Position numbers and translations under genes: made by a program. Below, piece after piece: positions 55,736 through 64,000 of a stretch of DNA of 64,000 nt (the stretch's first letter is position 1; every line of letters starts with the position of its first letter). Origin of the DNA: an uncultured Pseudomonadota bacterium (lineage in GTDB: Bacteria; Myxococcota_A; UBA796; SXON01); contig CAIQVJ010000054.1 in assembly GCA_903875225.1 (NCBI GenBank), forward strand, positions 1 through 64,000, read 5' to 3'. A model generated the notes under the pieces. That model saw only the letters and a list, made by a program, of their open reading frames with translations. It was not told the origin of the DNA and searched no databases.

Positions 55736-57238
55736 ATGCTGCACCCCCGGCGCCACAGCCCCCTGCTGCTCCTCCTCCCTGCACTGCTCGCCTGCGATCC
55801 CAAGGGGATCAAGCTCGGCGACGACAGTGAAGCCCACGTCGAACCGCCCGTTCCGACCATCACGGTCAGCGGTGGCGCGCTCGACCCGTTGCTCGGCACC
55901 GAGTGTGCGCTCGACGTCACGGCCGCCAACGGCAGCACTGTCGCGCTCACGATCTCGGACGAAGCCGGTACGGTCCTCCGCACGCTGGCAGATGGCTCGG
56001 CGATGGTGGACGCCACAGCCTGGGACGGACGCGACGAGACGGGCATGCTCCAGCCCGTTGGCACCTACCTCGTGGATGCCGAGCTGCTCGATCCCGATGG
56101 CATCGTGCTCGCCAGCGCGACAGCCGACTTCTACATCGTGCGCGTCGGCGTGCTCTCGGGCACGCTCGGCGGAGAACGGATCCCGCTCATCTGGCACCTC
56201 GGGAGCGGACCCGGCCACTACTGGGAGGAGGCGGCGACGGACTCCACGTTCGAGATCGCCGCCCTGGACGATGGGATCACCGCGACAGCCCTGCCCGCGT
56301 TGTGGGACGACCTCGACGTGCCCCCGGCGAGCCACGTCGGCGAGGGGATGCCCGCCGCGTACCCGTACGACGCGGTGCCCTCGCTCACGTTGGCCGTCGC
56401 GGGAGACTTCGGCGGGGCGCCGGTGCACCTGACGGTGGAGGGCTGGGGTGAGGCCCAGCCCGTCGCGCCGGGAGACACGCCCACGTTCACCCGCGGAGCC
56501 GCGCTGGCCACCGGGCCCTCGGTGGTGGAGGAGAGCGTGACGTTCACGTGGTCCGTCGGGGACACCGCGGTCGGTGCCCAGACCCTGCCCATGCGCCTGT
56601 ACGCCACGCTGGGGGAGCCCGGCTTCGAGCAGACCGACGCCCCCTACGAGCCGTGGGTCGCGGCGATCGACCCCGCCCTCCGCGCGATCAGCGGGGTGGA
56701 GGCCACCGACGAGGCGGTCACCTCGGCGCTCACCGAGTGGATCTACCGCGATGCCGGCATCTCCTACGACACCAGGTACGGAGCCAGCTACTACACGAGC
56801 TACTCCGGCCGCACCTACAACAACGCGCTGTTCGACTTCACGAGCTTCCTCGCCCGCCGCAACGGCACGACCGTGAACTGCACCGACTGCGCGAGCATCC
56901 TCGAAGCCTATGCGGACATGCTCGGCGCCAACCTCTCCTACACGATCATCCTCCAGAACTTCGACCTGAACTTCATCAAGGCGATCGGCGGCACCGACTT
57001 CACGCACTGCCCTTTCGGCGCGAGCGGCTGCAGCTTCAGCTACCACGCGGTCACCACCCCGGATGACACCCTCACCATCTACGACGCGACCCTCGCGCTG
57101 GACGGTGACGACGACCCGGGGGCCGGGCCGTTCACCGAGCTGCTCGTGCAGCACATCGAGGGTGCCGAGTACCTGGAGCGGCTCGTGATGGACGGCACCG
57201 CCACCTACAACTACACGCAAAAGGAGATGCTCCGATGA
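55736..57238 (+). CDS. lipoprotein with FlgD-like Ig domain and transglutaminase-like domain
   Basis: 500 residues; start at the ATG giving HPRRHSPLLLLLPALLAC (Cys at 20). An Ig-like domain (about 40-130) matches the FlgD-type module (WDGRDETGMLQPVGTYLVDAEL). After a middle beta region comes a domain (about 345-480) with TVNCTDCASILEAYADMLG, SFSYHAVTTPDDTLTIYDATLALDGDDDP, which could supply the Cys, His and Asp triad of transglutaminase-like proteases. The ATG of the next gene overlaps its stop (ATGA). A surface cross-linking or peptidase role is possible; I am moderately sure of the fold and unsure of activity. Confidence 0.7.
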   Translation: MLHPRRHSPLLLLLPALLACDPKGIKLGDDSEAHVEPPVPTITVSGGALDPLLGTECALDVTAANGSTVALTISDEAGTVLRTLADGSAMVDATAWDGRDETGMLQPVGTYLVDAELLDPDGIVLASATADFYIVRVGVLSGTLGGERIPLIWHLGSGPGHYWEEAATDSTFEIAALDDGITATALPALWDDLDVPPASHVGEGMPAAYPYDAVPSLTLAVAGDFGGAPVHLTVEGWGEAQPVAPGDTPTFTRGAALATGPSVVEESVTFTWSVGDTAVGAQTLPMRLYATLGEPGFEQTDAPYEPWVAAIDPALRAISGVEATDEAVTSALTEWIYRDAGISYDTRYGASYYTSYSGRTYNNALFDFTSFLARRNGTTVNCTDCASILEAYADMLGANLSYTIILQNFDLNFIKAIGGTDFTHCPFGASGCSFSYHAVTTPDDTLTIYDATLALDGDDDPGAGPFTELLVQHIEGAEYLERLVMDGTATYNYTQKEMLR

Positions 57239-57846
57239 TCCTGCACCTGCTGATCACGACCGCGCTCGCCGCCGGTCTGCACGCGGGCATCCCGGTGCAC
57301 CAGCGCGACCTCGGCGAACCGGACTTCCAGAGCGCGGAGAACGGCTGGACGGCGCCCCTGGCCAGCGGAACGGGCTTCGTGCGCGTGTACGTCGGCCGCA
57401 ACGACGCCGAGGCCGTGGACTGGTTCCAGCGCACGCGTGACGGATTCTCTCGGCTGATCCCAGATTATGTCTTTGCGGACCAGGCGGCGGGAGACGGCAC
57501 CGGCGTGCTGCTGTTCCGCGATGGGAACGTCGCGGTGATGGTGCGCTCCGAGTCCAACGAGGCGCTCAGCATCGGGCAGAGCCTGCAGGCCCGCATCGTA
57601 GACGGCCCGCCGAGCTTCAGCTTTGCCAGCTTGAAGCGCACCGACGACGGATGGACCGTCGTGGCCCCCGGCGCGGCGTTCGTCCAGACCCGAGGTGGCA
57701 CCTCGATCCCGTGCGGCAACTTCCCGGCGGGCGTGCTCGCGGACACGCAGGTGGGCCCACCCGCCATCGAGCAGTGCATGTGGACCACGCGCCCCGACGA
57801 GGTCACCATCTGGGACGGCTTCGGAAGGGCGACCGTCATCAAGTAG
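57235..57846 (+). CDS. exported protein coupled to the transglutaminase-like lipoprotein
   Basis: 203 residues, ATG overlapping the upstream stop. Signal peptide ILHLLITTALAAGLHA (cleavage near 17). The mature part is mixed alpha/beta (WTAPLASGTGFVRVYVGRN, FRDGNVAVMVRSESNEA) with one Cys pair (SIPCGNFP and EQCMWTT). No family is recognised. Translational coupling suggests it works with the protein encoded upstream, perhaps as a substrate, inhibitor or chaperone. 83 bases precede the kinase gene. Confidence 0.6.
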   Translation: MILHLLITTALAAGLHAGIPVHQRDLGEPDFQSAENGWTAPLASGTGFVRVYVGRNDAEAVDWFQRTRDGFSRLIPDYVFADQAAGDGTGVLLFRDGNVAVMVRSESNEALSIGQSLQARIVDGPPSFSFASLKRTDDGWTVVAPGAAFVQTRGGTSIPCGNFPAGVLADTQVGPPAIEQCMWTTRPDEVTIWDGFGRATVIK

Positions 57847-57929
57847 CGCGAGCCTCCGGGTGGGTTAGCCGCCACGGCCAAGGAGCGCATGGCACCCCCG
57901 GAACCAGTGCACGTCAAGGCGGAACGTCG

Positions 57930-60230
57930 ATGAGCCCCCCTCCCCTCACACGTGAACAGCTCATGGCGGAGCTGGCGGCGGCGGGTGCAGCGCGGGATCG
58001 CTACGCGAGTCTGTTCGACCTCGCCCCCATCGCCTACTTCACCTTCGACCCGACCGGGGTCGTGCTGGAGGTCAACCACGCCGGGGCCCTGCTCGTCGGG
58101 CGATCGCGCGACGAGATCCTGGGGCTCCCGTTCCTCGGGCTCGTGCAGACCAGCGAACCGGGCGCCTTCCTGACGCTCCTCGAGCGCTCCGCCGCGGGGG
58201 AACCTCGTGCGGCGTGTGACCTGCGGTTGCAGAGCGCGGCAGGCCACGTCGACGTCCACGCCGTGGGCACCCCGCTGCCCGATCCAGGTGGCAGCGTGGC
58301 CCGGATCGCGACGACCTTCACCGACGTGAGCGACCGGAACCGGCGGGAGAGCGAACGCAGGGAGGCGCTGGAGGCAGAACAGCGGCTGCGCGCCCAGTTC
58401 GAGAGCCTCGACCGCGCTGAGATCGCGATCGGCCAGGCGCTGGCGATGCTGTCGACCTCCGGGCTGCAGGCCTTGCTGCAGGTGATCGCCGACCAGGCCC
58501 GGGAGCTCACCCGCGCAGAGTACTCGGCCGTAGGGCTCGTGGCTCTCGAGCCCGAGCGCGGCTTCGATCCCTGGGTGTACAGCGGCGCCACACCGGAACA
58601 TGCCGCGGCGATCGGGCGCAGCCCCCAGGCCGTCGGGGTCCTCGCCGCCGTGATGCTGGAGGCACGCACCATCCGCGTGCGTGAGCTCACCGAGCACCCG
58701 GCCTTCCTCGGATTCCCACCGAACCACCCGCGGATGGGGAGTTTTCTGGGCGTGCCGATCCGCTTCGGCGACCGGGTGCTGGGCCACCTGTACCTGACGA
58801 ACAAGCGGGGCGCCCAGGAGTTCTCCGCGCTGGACGTCCGCGGCGCCGAGCTGATGGCGGAGCATGTGGGCGTGATCCTCGAGATCGCCCGGCTCCACGA
58901 ACTGGAGGCCCGCGACCGGGAGCGGCTGGGCCTGCTCGCCCGCGCCGGAGACGCCGTGGCGGCGACGCTCGATCGCGAGGTGCTCGGGGAGCAGATGGCG
59001 CGGCTCGCCGTGCCCTGGTTCGCCGACTTCTGCATGGTCGGCCTGCTCGACGCCGGACGCCTGAAGGGCGTGAGCTTTGCGCACGCCGATCCCGCCTCGG
59101 CCGCCAAGCTCCGCGAGATCTTCGCCGGGTTCACCCTCGGGCGCGATGGTCCGGGGATCTTCGCCCGGGCGTGGCGCACCGGGCAGCCCGAGCTCCACGC
59201 CGGTCCGCTGCGCACCGGAGACGTGCTGCCGCACCCCGGGCAACTCAAGGACACCCCGGAGCTTGCTCCGCGCTCGGTCCTGGTCGTGCCGATGATCACG
59301 CGGGGCGAGATCCTCGGGCTGATCGGCTTCGTGCTCGGGGACTCCGGTCGCAGGTACGAGCCGCGCGACATCCCGATCGCCGAGGAGATCGCGCGGCGCT
59401 GCGTGATGGCGCTGGAAAATGCCACGCTCTTCGAGGACGTGCGCGACGCCGTGCAGGCCCGCGACCGACAGCTGATCGCAGCGCAGGAAGCCATCGCCGC
59501 GCGAGACGGGGTCCTGCGCATCGTCGCCCACGATCTGCGCAGCCCGCTCGCGGGGATCCGGATGCTCGCCGATTCGCTGCTGCGGCAGGGGCCGGAGCGG
59601 CGGACCGAGCGTGCGCTGGGGATGCTGCACCGCACCGTCGACCGGATGGACCGGCTGATCCAGGACCTGCTCGACGTCGTGCGGCTGGATGGCGGGAGCC
59701 TGGCGGTACAGTGCGCCCCGGTGAACGTACGGAGCATCCTGACCGAGGTCGTGGAGAGCCATCGCCTCGCGGCCGCCGACGCCGGACTGCAGATCTCCGG
59801 AGAGCTGTACGGCGAGCCCGAGGAGGTGCACGCCGATCGTCCGCGCCTGCTGCAGGCCCTGGACAACGTGGTGGTGAACGCGATCAAGTTCTCGGAGGCC
59901 GAAGGCGGGGTCACCATCGAAGCGCGACAGAACAGCGCCGGCGAGGTGGTGTTCTCCGTGCGGGACTCCGGGGTCGGGATCCCTGCCGAGCACATCTCCC
60001 ACCTGTTCGAGCGCTTCTGGCAGGGCAGCGGGTCCGACCGTCGCGGCGCAGGTCTCGGGCTCTCCATCGTGAAGGGGATCATGGACGCCCACCACGGTCG
60101 GGTGTGGGTGGAGAGCGCGGTCGGGGCCGGCAGCACGTTCTACCTGGCCATCCCCACGGTGAGCGCCGCCGCATGTCAGGACGAGGCCGGGGCGGCGAGC
60201 GCCCCGCCCGTCGCCGTTGCCCAGCGATAG
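57930..60230 (+). CDS. multi-sensor histidine kinase (PAS-GAF-GAF)
   Basis: 766 residues. An N-terminal PAS domain (about 20-130; YASLFDLAPIAYFTFDPTGVVLEVN) is followed by GAF domains (about 165-310 with YSAVGLVALEPERGF and GSFLGVPIRFGDRVLGHLYLTN; and about 320-495 with FCMVGLLDAGRLKGVSF and SVLVVPMITRGEILGLIGFV). The HisKA H-box is RIVAHDLRSPLAGI with His near 534, then N-box ALDNVVVNAIKFSE, G1 VRDSGVGIPAEH, G2 GAGLGLSIVKGIMDAHHG. No membrane spans, so a soluble sensor of small molecules or redox state. No response regulator is adjacent except the cut one at the right edge. Confidence 0.93.
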   Translation: MSPPPLTREQLMAELAAAGAARDRYASLFDLAPIAYFTFDPTGVVLEVNHAGALLVGRSRDEILGLPFLGLVQTSEPGAFLTLLERSAAGEPRAACDLRLQSAAGHVDVHAVGTPLPDPGGSVARIATTFTDVSDRNRRESERREALEAEQRLRAQFESLDRAEIAIGQALAMLSTSGLQALLQVIADQARELTRAEYSAVGLVALEPERGFDPWVYSGATPEHAAAIGRSPQAVGVLAAVMLEARTIRVRELTEHPAFLGFPPNHPRMGSFLGVPIRFGDRVLGHLYLTNKRGAQEFSALDVRGAELMAEHVGVILEIARLHELEARDRERLGLLARAGDAVAATLDREVLGEQMARLAVPWFADFCMVGLLDAGRLKGVSFAHADPASAAKLREIFAGFTLGRDGPGIFARAWRTGQPELHAGPLRTGDVLPHPGQLKDTPELAPRSVLVVPMITRGEILGLIGFVLGDSGRRYEPRDIPIAEEIARRCVMALENATLFEDVRDAVQARDRQLIAAQEAIAARDGVLRIVAHDLRSPLAGIRMLADSLLRQGPERRTERALGMLHRTVDRMDRLIQDLLDVVRLDGGSLAVQCAPVNVRSILTEVVESHRLAAADAGLQISGELYGEPEEVHADRPRLLQALDNVVVNAIKFSEAEGGVTIEARQNSAGEVVFSVRDSGVGIPAEHISHLFERFWQGSGSDRRGAGLGLSIVKGIMDAHHGRVWVESAVGAGSTFYLAIPTVSAAACQDEAGAASAPPVAVAQR

Positions 60231-60235
60231 CCCTG

Positions 60236-61837
60236 ATGCCGCCCGAAGCCCCGTCCCCCGCCCGAGCGGCACGCCCCGAGGGCCACAGCGCGCTGCTCGT
60301 GGCGATCGGCATCTTCCTCTCGCGCATCGCCGGGCTGGTGCGCCAGAAGGCGATGGGCCACTTCCTCGGCAGCACGGCCGCTGCCGATGCTTTCAATGCG
60401 GCGTTCCGCATCCCCAACCTGCTCCAGAACCTGTTCGGCGAAGGTGCGCTCTCTGCCTCCTTCATCCCGGTGTACGCCGGCATGCTGGCGAAGGGCCAGA
60501 ACCGCGACGCGGACCGGGTGGCCGGCGCCGTCGGCACGCTGCTCGCGCTCGTGTGCGCAGTCATCGTGGCCGTGGGGGTGTACGCCGCGCCTTCGCTGGT
60601 GTGGCTGCTCGCCCCCGGCTTCGACGGCGAGCGGGCGACGCTCACCATCCACCTCGTCCAGATCCTGTTCCCCGGTGCGGGCCTCCTCGTCATCTCGGCG
60701 TGGTGCCTCGGCATCCTCAACAGCCACCGCAAGTTCCTGCTGTCGTACACCGCGCCCGTGCTCTGGAACGCTGCGATGATCGGCGCGCTCCTGACCTACG
60801 GCCCGTCCCAGGCTCCGGTCACGCTGGTCTCAACGCTGGCGGTGGCCTCGGTGGTGGGCTCGCTCCTGCAGTTCGTGATCCAGATCCCGTCCGTGTTGCG
60901 CTCCGCCCCGAACGTCCGCCCGGGGTTCCGCTTCCGGGACCCGGACGTGCTCGCAGTGGTCCGCAACTTCGGCCCCGCGTTCATCGGCCGCGGCGTGATG
61001 CAGATCTCGAGCTCCATCGACTCGATCATCGCGTCCCTGCTGCCGATCGGCTCGGTCGCGGTGTTCGGCTACGCACAGACGCTCTACACGCTGCCCGTGA
61101 GCCTGTTCGGCATGGCGGTCTCCGCGGCCGAGCTACCGGCCATGTCGAGCGCAACCGGCACGGACGCCGAGATCGCCGCCTGGCTCCGCGCCCGCATCGG
61201 GGGTGGCCTGCAGCGCATCGCGTTCTTCGTGATCCCCTCGGCCGTCGCGTTCGTGGTGCTGGGCGACACGCTCGCCGCCGCGTTCTTCCAGTCCGGCGAG
61301 TTCACCCACGACGACACGGTCCGGGTCTGGTCCACGCTGGCCGGCTCCTCCGTCGGTCTGCTCGCGCAGACCTGGGCCCGGCTCTACAGCTCCACGTTCT
61401 ACGCGTTGAAGGACACGAAGACCCCGCTCCGGTTCGCGATCATCCGGGTGGTCATCACCTCGGCGCTGGGCTGGTTCATGGCCGTGGAGCTACCCGGGAT
61501 GATCGGTGTGGACCCAAAGTGGGGCGTTGCGGGGCTCACGGCCTCCGCCGGCATGGCGGGCTGGGTCGAATACATGCTGCTTCATCGTGCGTTGGACCTC
61601 CGCGTGGGCACCACAGGGGTGGCGCCGAGGACGGTCATGAAGCTCTGGGCTGCGGGCGCGCTCGCTGGCGCCACGGGCATCGCCGCCAAACTGCTCCTCC
61701 CGGCGATGCATCCGATCCTGACCGCGCTCCTCGTGATCGGCCCGTTCGGCGTGGTCTACCTCGGGGCCACGTGGGCGATGGGGTTCACCGAGGCTGCGCC
61801 GATCCTGCGGCGTCTCGGGCTCCGGCAGCGGAAGTAG
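60236..61837 (+). CDS. murJ: MurJ lipid II flippase
   Basis: 533 residues with about fourteen membrane helices. MurJ/MviN moves lipid II across the inner membrane for peptidoglycan assembly. Family signatures: GIFLSRIAGLVRQKAMGHFLG (about 27-47, with Arg for the substrate), ADAFNAAFRIPNLLQNLFGEGALSASFIPVY (51-81) and SSSIDSIIASLLPIGSVAVFGYAQTLYTLPVSLFGMAVSAAELP. The start ATG is five bases after the kinase stop. Consistent with murI in the window, it points to envelope synthesis. Confidence 0.95.
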   Translation: MPPEAPSPARAARPEGHSALLVAIGIFLSRIAGLVRQKAMGHFLGSTAAADAFNAAFRIPNLLQNLFGEGALSASFIPVYAGMLAKGQNRDADRVAGAVGTLLALVCAVIVAVGVYAAPSLVWLLAPGFDGERATLTIHLVQILFPGAGLLVISAWCLGILNSHRKFLLSYTAPVLWNAAMIGALLTYGPSQAPVTLVSTLAVASVVGSLLQFVIQIPSVLRSAPNVRPGFRFRDPDVLAVVRNFGPAFIGRGVMQISSSIDSIIASLLPIGSVAVFGYAQTLYTLPVSLFGMAVSAAELPAMSSATGTDAEIAAWLRARIGGGLQRIAFFVIPSAVAFVVLGDTLAAAFFQSGEFTHDDTVRVWSTLAGSSVGLLAQTWARLYSSTFYALKDTKTPLRFAIIRVVITSALGWFMAVELPGMIGVDPKWGVAGLTASAGMAGWVEYMLLHRALDLRVGTTGVAPRTVMKLWAAGALAGATGIAAKLLLPAMHPILTALLVIGPFGVVYLGATWAMGFTEAAPILRRLGLRQRK

Positions 61838-61877
61838 TCAAACGCAGGGCGAGCAGCGGTCGCCGGAGTCGCGCCGA

Positions 61878-63551
61878 CTACAGCAGGGCCGCGACCTCGC
61901 GCGCCGCGCGAAACGCCGATGCGGCCGCGCACTCGAACGTGGGGATCCCCTCCAGGTCCGTACACGCGAACGAGATCGCCCCGAGCGGCTCCTTCGCGGC
62001 GATGCGCTCCGCACCGAACAGGAACCCGGGTCGGGCGGCGACCATCGCATGGCCCCACCGGTAGAGATCAAAGGCGACCACGGTGTCGCGCACGCCTGGC
62101 AGCACCCGCTCCAGGTCTGCGAGGATGGCCTCCTCGTAGTCCTCGATGGGGGTCGTCAGCAGCGCCGGACGATCGGCCTCGGTGAGCGGCATGTAGACGG
62201 TGAGCGCGTTGGAACGGGTGAGCGGGGCGCTCGCCGGGTCACGGTAGTCATGCCAGTCGGCGACCGTGAACCCGAGGAAGCACGCGCCGCTCACGACCTC
62301 GTTGTACCAGGCGAGCTTCGCGGGTGTCTGGTCCACGAACACCTGGGCCACGAGGTACGGGGTGAACCGGAACGCGCTCGACTCGTCCCGCCCAGCGTCC
62401 CCGAGGCCAGGCACCACGTACGGAGCCATGTAGCGGGGAGCCGCGTAGATGGCGGTCCGGGCACGCAGGGTCGTGGTCACACCCTCGCTCAGGTAGGTGA
62501 TCTGGACCTCGCCGTCCGTCTCCACTGCCCGCAGCACGATGGCGCCGGTCGTCAGGTGGTCCGCGCCCACCTTGTCGACGAGCGCCTCAGTGAGGAATGC
62601 GAGCCCCCCTGTCGCCGCGAGATCGCCGGCATCCTCGTCGGTCTCCCCACCCCACACGTCGGCGCACAACTCGAACATGGCCACCCACGCGGAGAGCTCG
62701 CTGGACGGCAAGGCATAGGAGGCCTGTACCGACGCGCTCAGGTAGTCGGACACCGCGGGGTCCCACCCCTTTCCGGCGACGTACTCGGCGAACGTGATGG
62801 CGTCGAGCGCGCGGATCTCCGGGTCGGCCGAGGCGTCATCCGGCAAGTCGAACGCCCAGAGGCCGTCGCTCCCGCGCCGATCCCACCAGGACTGGGCGTC
62901 CGCGCGAAAGGCCTTCAGGTCGGCGATCACGTTCGCAGGGAACGGGAGACGCTCGATCCCCCTCCCCGCCTCGTCGGCCCACGGATCGTCGTACCAGGCG
63001 CCGTCGATGTACTGCCGGAGCTTGGGCGACCGGGCGACGAGGTCCGGGTTCGGCGTCACCGAGCCGCCGGACTCGGTCACCAGCCCGAGGTCCAGGTAGA
63101 GGTCGATCAGGTCGCGCGTCTCGGGGACGGCGGTGTAGTCGGCCGCGCGTGTGACCACGCTGCCGTAGTGTGTGTCCGACCGGCAGAACCCCCCGGCGGG
63201 AGCCTCCTTCTCGAGCACCAGGACGGACGATGCGCCGAGGCGCGCCAGCATCCACGCGGCCATGAGCCCGCTCGGTCCCCCGCCGATGATGACGCAGTCG
63301 AGCAGATCGCCTGACGCCGCCGGAATGTCGAAGCTGTCGCCATCCCGGAGCGCGTGGCAGTTCGTGTAGTCGTCCGCCCGGTCGGCGGCCGGCGGGACCG
63401 TCCCCAGGCCCGAGTCGTCCTTCCCCGCGTGGGCGCACCCGGGGAGCGCCCGGAACGCCACTGCGCCGGCGGACCCGGCGAGGACCCCGTTGATGAAGTC
63501 GCGTCGCCGGATCGACGCCCTGGCGCCCAACCGATCAGGTCTCTTCTCCAT
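61878..63551 (-). CDS. Tat-exported FAD-dependent oxidoreductase (amine-oxidase-like)
   Basis: 557 residues from the ATG at 63551. A twin-arginine signal ASIRRRDFINGVLAGSAG (about 13-30) with a following Cys (LPGCAHAG) that could be a lipobox. An NAD(P)/FAD-binding Rossmann motif VIIGGGPSGLMAAWMLARLG near 88-107 and the LVLEKEAPAGGFC element (113-125) indicate the flavin-containing amine-oxidase / protoporphyrinogen-oxidase-type superfamily. C-terminal ISFACTDLEGIPTFECAAASAFRAAREVA (near 525-553) is the flavin-binding tail. Predicted to act in the periplasm or as a lipoprotein. Substrate unknown. The gene lies 16 bases downstream of the response regulator on the same strand. Confidence 0.85.
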   Translation of the reverse strand: MEKRPDRLGARASIRRRDFINGVLAGSAGAVAFRALPGCAHAGKDDSGLGTVPPAADRADDYTNCHALRDGDSFDIPAASGDLLDCVIIGGGPSGLMAAWMLARLGASSVLVLEKEAPAGGFCRSDTHYGSVVTRAADYTAVPETRDLIDLYLDLGLVTESGGSVTPNPDLVARSPKLRQYIDGAWYDDPWADEAGRGIERLPFPANVIADLKAFRADAQSWWDRRGSDGLWAFDLPDDASADPEIRALDAITFAEYVAGKGWDPAVSDYLSASVQASYALPSSELSAWVAMFELCADVWGGETDEDAGDLAATGGLAFLTEALVDKVGADHLTTGAIVLRAVETDGEVQITYLSEGVTTTLRARTAIYAAPRYMAPYVVPGLGDAGRDESSAFRFTPYLVAQVFVDQTPAKLAWYNEVVSGACFLGFTVADWHDYRDPASAPLTRSNALTVYMPLTEADRPALLTTPIEDYEEAILADLERVLPGVRDTVVAFDLYRWGHAMVAARPGFLFGAERIAAKEPLGAISFACTDLEGIPTFECAAASAFRAAREVAALL

Positions 63552-63567
63552 GGCGCCGCCCCGTGGG

Positions 63568-64000
63568 CTACCGCCCGTACTTCGCGATGATCTCGTCGGC
63601 CTCGGCATCGGAGATCTCCTCGAGCAGGTAGACCCCCTTCTCGTCCTTGCGGATCTCCGAGATGCCCGGGAAGCTCTTCTCGAGTTGCTTGAGTTCGGCG
63701 GACTGGCGCTTGACCGTGAGGAGGAGGCGGCGGTTCTCGTCTTCGAGTTCGAACTTCTCCACGGCCGCACGGAGCGCGAGCACGACCGTGTGGTCATCCC
63801 AGGGCTTCAGGAAGAACCTGTAGATCTCTCCGCCGTTCACCGCCTTCATCGTGGATTCGAGGCTCGCCTGCCCGGTAAGCAGCATGCGGACGGTGCTCGG
63901 ACGGAGCACGCGCACGCGCGACAGGAATTCGGCCCCGCCCATCCCGGGCATGCGCTCGTCGGAGACGATCACCGTGTAGTCGTTCGCTGCGACCCGCTCC
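63568..64000 (-). CDS. response regulator (REC domain), 5' end cut by the window
   Basis: 144 codons are visible; the frame continues past the right edge upstream (NDYTVIVSDERMPGMGGAEFL reads across 63970, so the GTG there is internal). The phosphoacceptor Asp is in VSDERMPGM, LLTGQASLEST supplies the conserved Thr, and FFLKPWDD the conserved Lys. The C-terminal half (about 85-144) is a Lys/Glu-rich coiled coil (FELEDENRRLLLTVKRQSAELKQLEKSF) and an acidic tail (EEISDAEADEIIAKYGR). The TMKAVNGGEIYRFFLKPWDD order resembles RpfG/HD-GYP and PAS-linked regulators. No output domain is visible. Confidence 0.88.
   Translation of the reverse strand, partial: ERVAANDYTVIVSDERMPGMGGAEFLSRVRVLRPSTVRMLLTGQASLESTMKAVNGGEIYRFFLKPWDDHTVVLALRAAVEKFELEDENRRLLLTVKRQSAELKQLEKSFPGISEIRKDEKGVYLLEEISDAEADEIIAKYGR

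Noticed and set aside
57465..60272. 935-codon minus-strand frame opposite the histidine kinase
   Set aside because: Antisense to clear PAS, GAF, HisKA and HATPase motifs.

Overview
The window is about 70% G+C and densely coded, with strong third-position GC bias. It looks like chromosomal DNA of a deltaproteobacterial / Myxococcota-like Gram-negative. Support for this comes from outer-membrane and LPS genes (FadL-type barrel, GT9 heptosyltransferase-like enzyme, PpiD/SurA-type chaperone), a PilT-family ATPase, a VKOR-DsbA fusion, a PATAN/DUF4388-like protein beside an ECF sigma factor, and an unusually large set of predicted lipoproteins, several with Asp/Ser/Thr-rich linkers just after the lipobox cysteine. 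No phage, IS element, CRISPR array, rRNA or tRNA was seen. The taxonomic placement is an inference from gene content.

Layout. 1-4388 (minus): a ZIP-like transporter fused to a second permease-like half, an M61 peptidase with PDZ, an FHA-GGDEF diguanylate cyclase, and the first codons of another gene at the left edge. 4598-6776 (plus): two glycosyltransferases and a 12-cysteine secreted protein. 6779-7507 (minus): a YwiC-like membrane protein. 7664-8124 (plus): the RNase P RNA gene rnpB, closed by a perfect 14-bp P1 helix. 8155-14894: surface lipoproteins, namely a propeller-like protein, an arylsulfotransferase-like protein, a DUF3604/PHP-like protein and a metallophosphoesterase. 14899-23950 (minus): a multi-repeat Ig/PKD-like lipoprotein with an apparent CTG start, a large membrane protein, a CDF metal transporter, a lipoprotein with a DNA repeat tract, a polyprenol-phosphate mannosyltransferase-like GT2 and a B12-binding-type radical SAM enzyme. 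24037-30312 (minus): a tight gene string ruvX, MoaB-domain fusion, ligA, lipoprotein, exported protein, EEP-family enzyme.

30338-32607 holds cinA and recA in convergent orientation. The 321-bp recA/pilT divergent intergenic region carries a promoter and two adjacent perfect dyads on the recA side. From 32929 to 52867 all genes are on the plus strand: pilT-like, murI, TPR-type lipoprotein, a second arylsulfotransferase-like lipoprotein, several envelope proteins, a DUF2064 protein, a PpiD-like chaperone and a FadL-like barrel with a charged repeat tail. They are followed by an apparent oxidative-folding operon (VKOR-DsbA, OmpA-like, TlpA-like, TrmB-like), khpA, an ECF sigma factor, a PATAN-like protein, a DUF1460 amidase-like protein, gph, rhodanese and two small unknowns. 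52935-55660 (minus): a methyltransferase and a HEAT-repeat lipoprotein. 55736-61837 (plus): a transglutaminase-like lipoprotein and its partner, a multi-sensor histidine kinase and murJ. 61878-64000 (minus): a Tat-exported FAD oxidoreductase and a response regulator cut by the right edge.

Taken together the window mixes core DNA maintenance (recA, ligA, ruvX, rnpB) with an envelope programme: disulfide formation, outer-membrane protein folding, peptidoglycan precursor supply (murI, murJ) and many secreted or lipid-anchored proteins of unknown role. The best candidates for undescribed biology are the ZIP-permease fusion with its repeated TTGCAAC-type operator, the double-dyad recA promoter, the MoaB fusion between ruvX and ligA, the transglutaminase-like lipoprotein pair, and the cysteine-rich protein and VKOR-DsbA operon.
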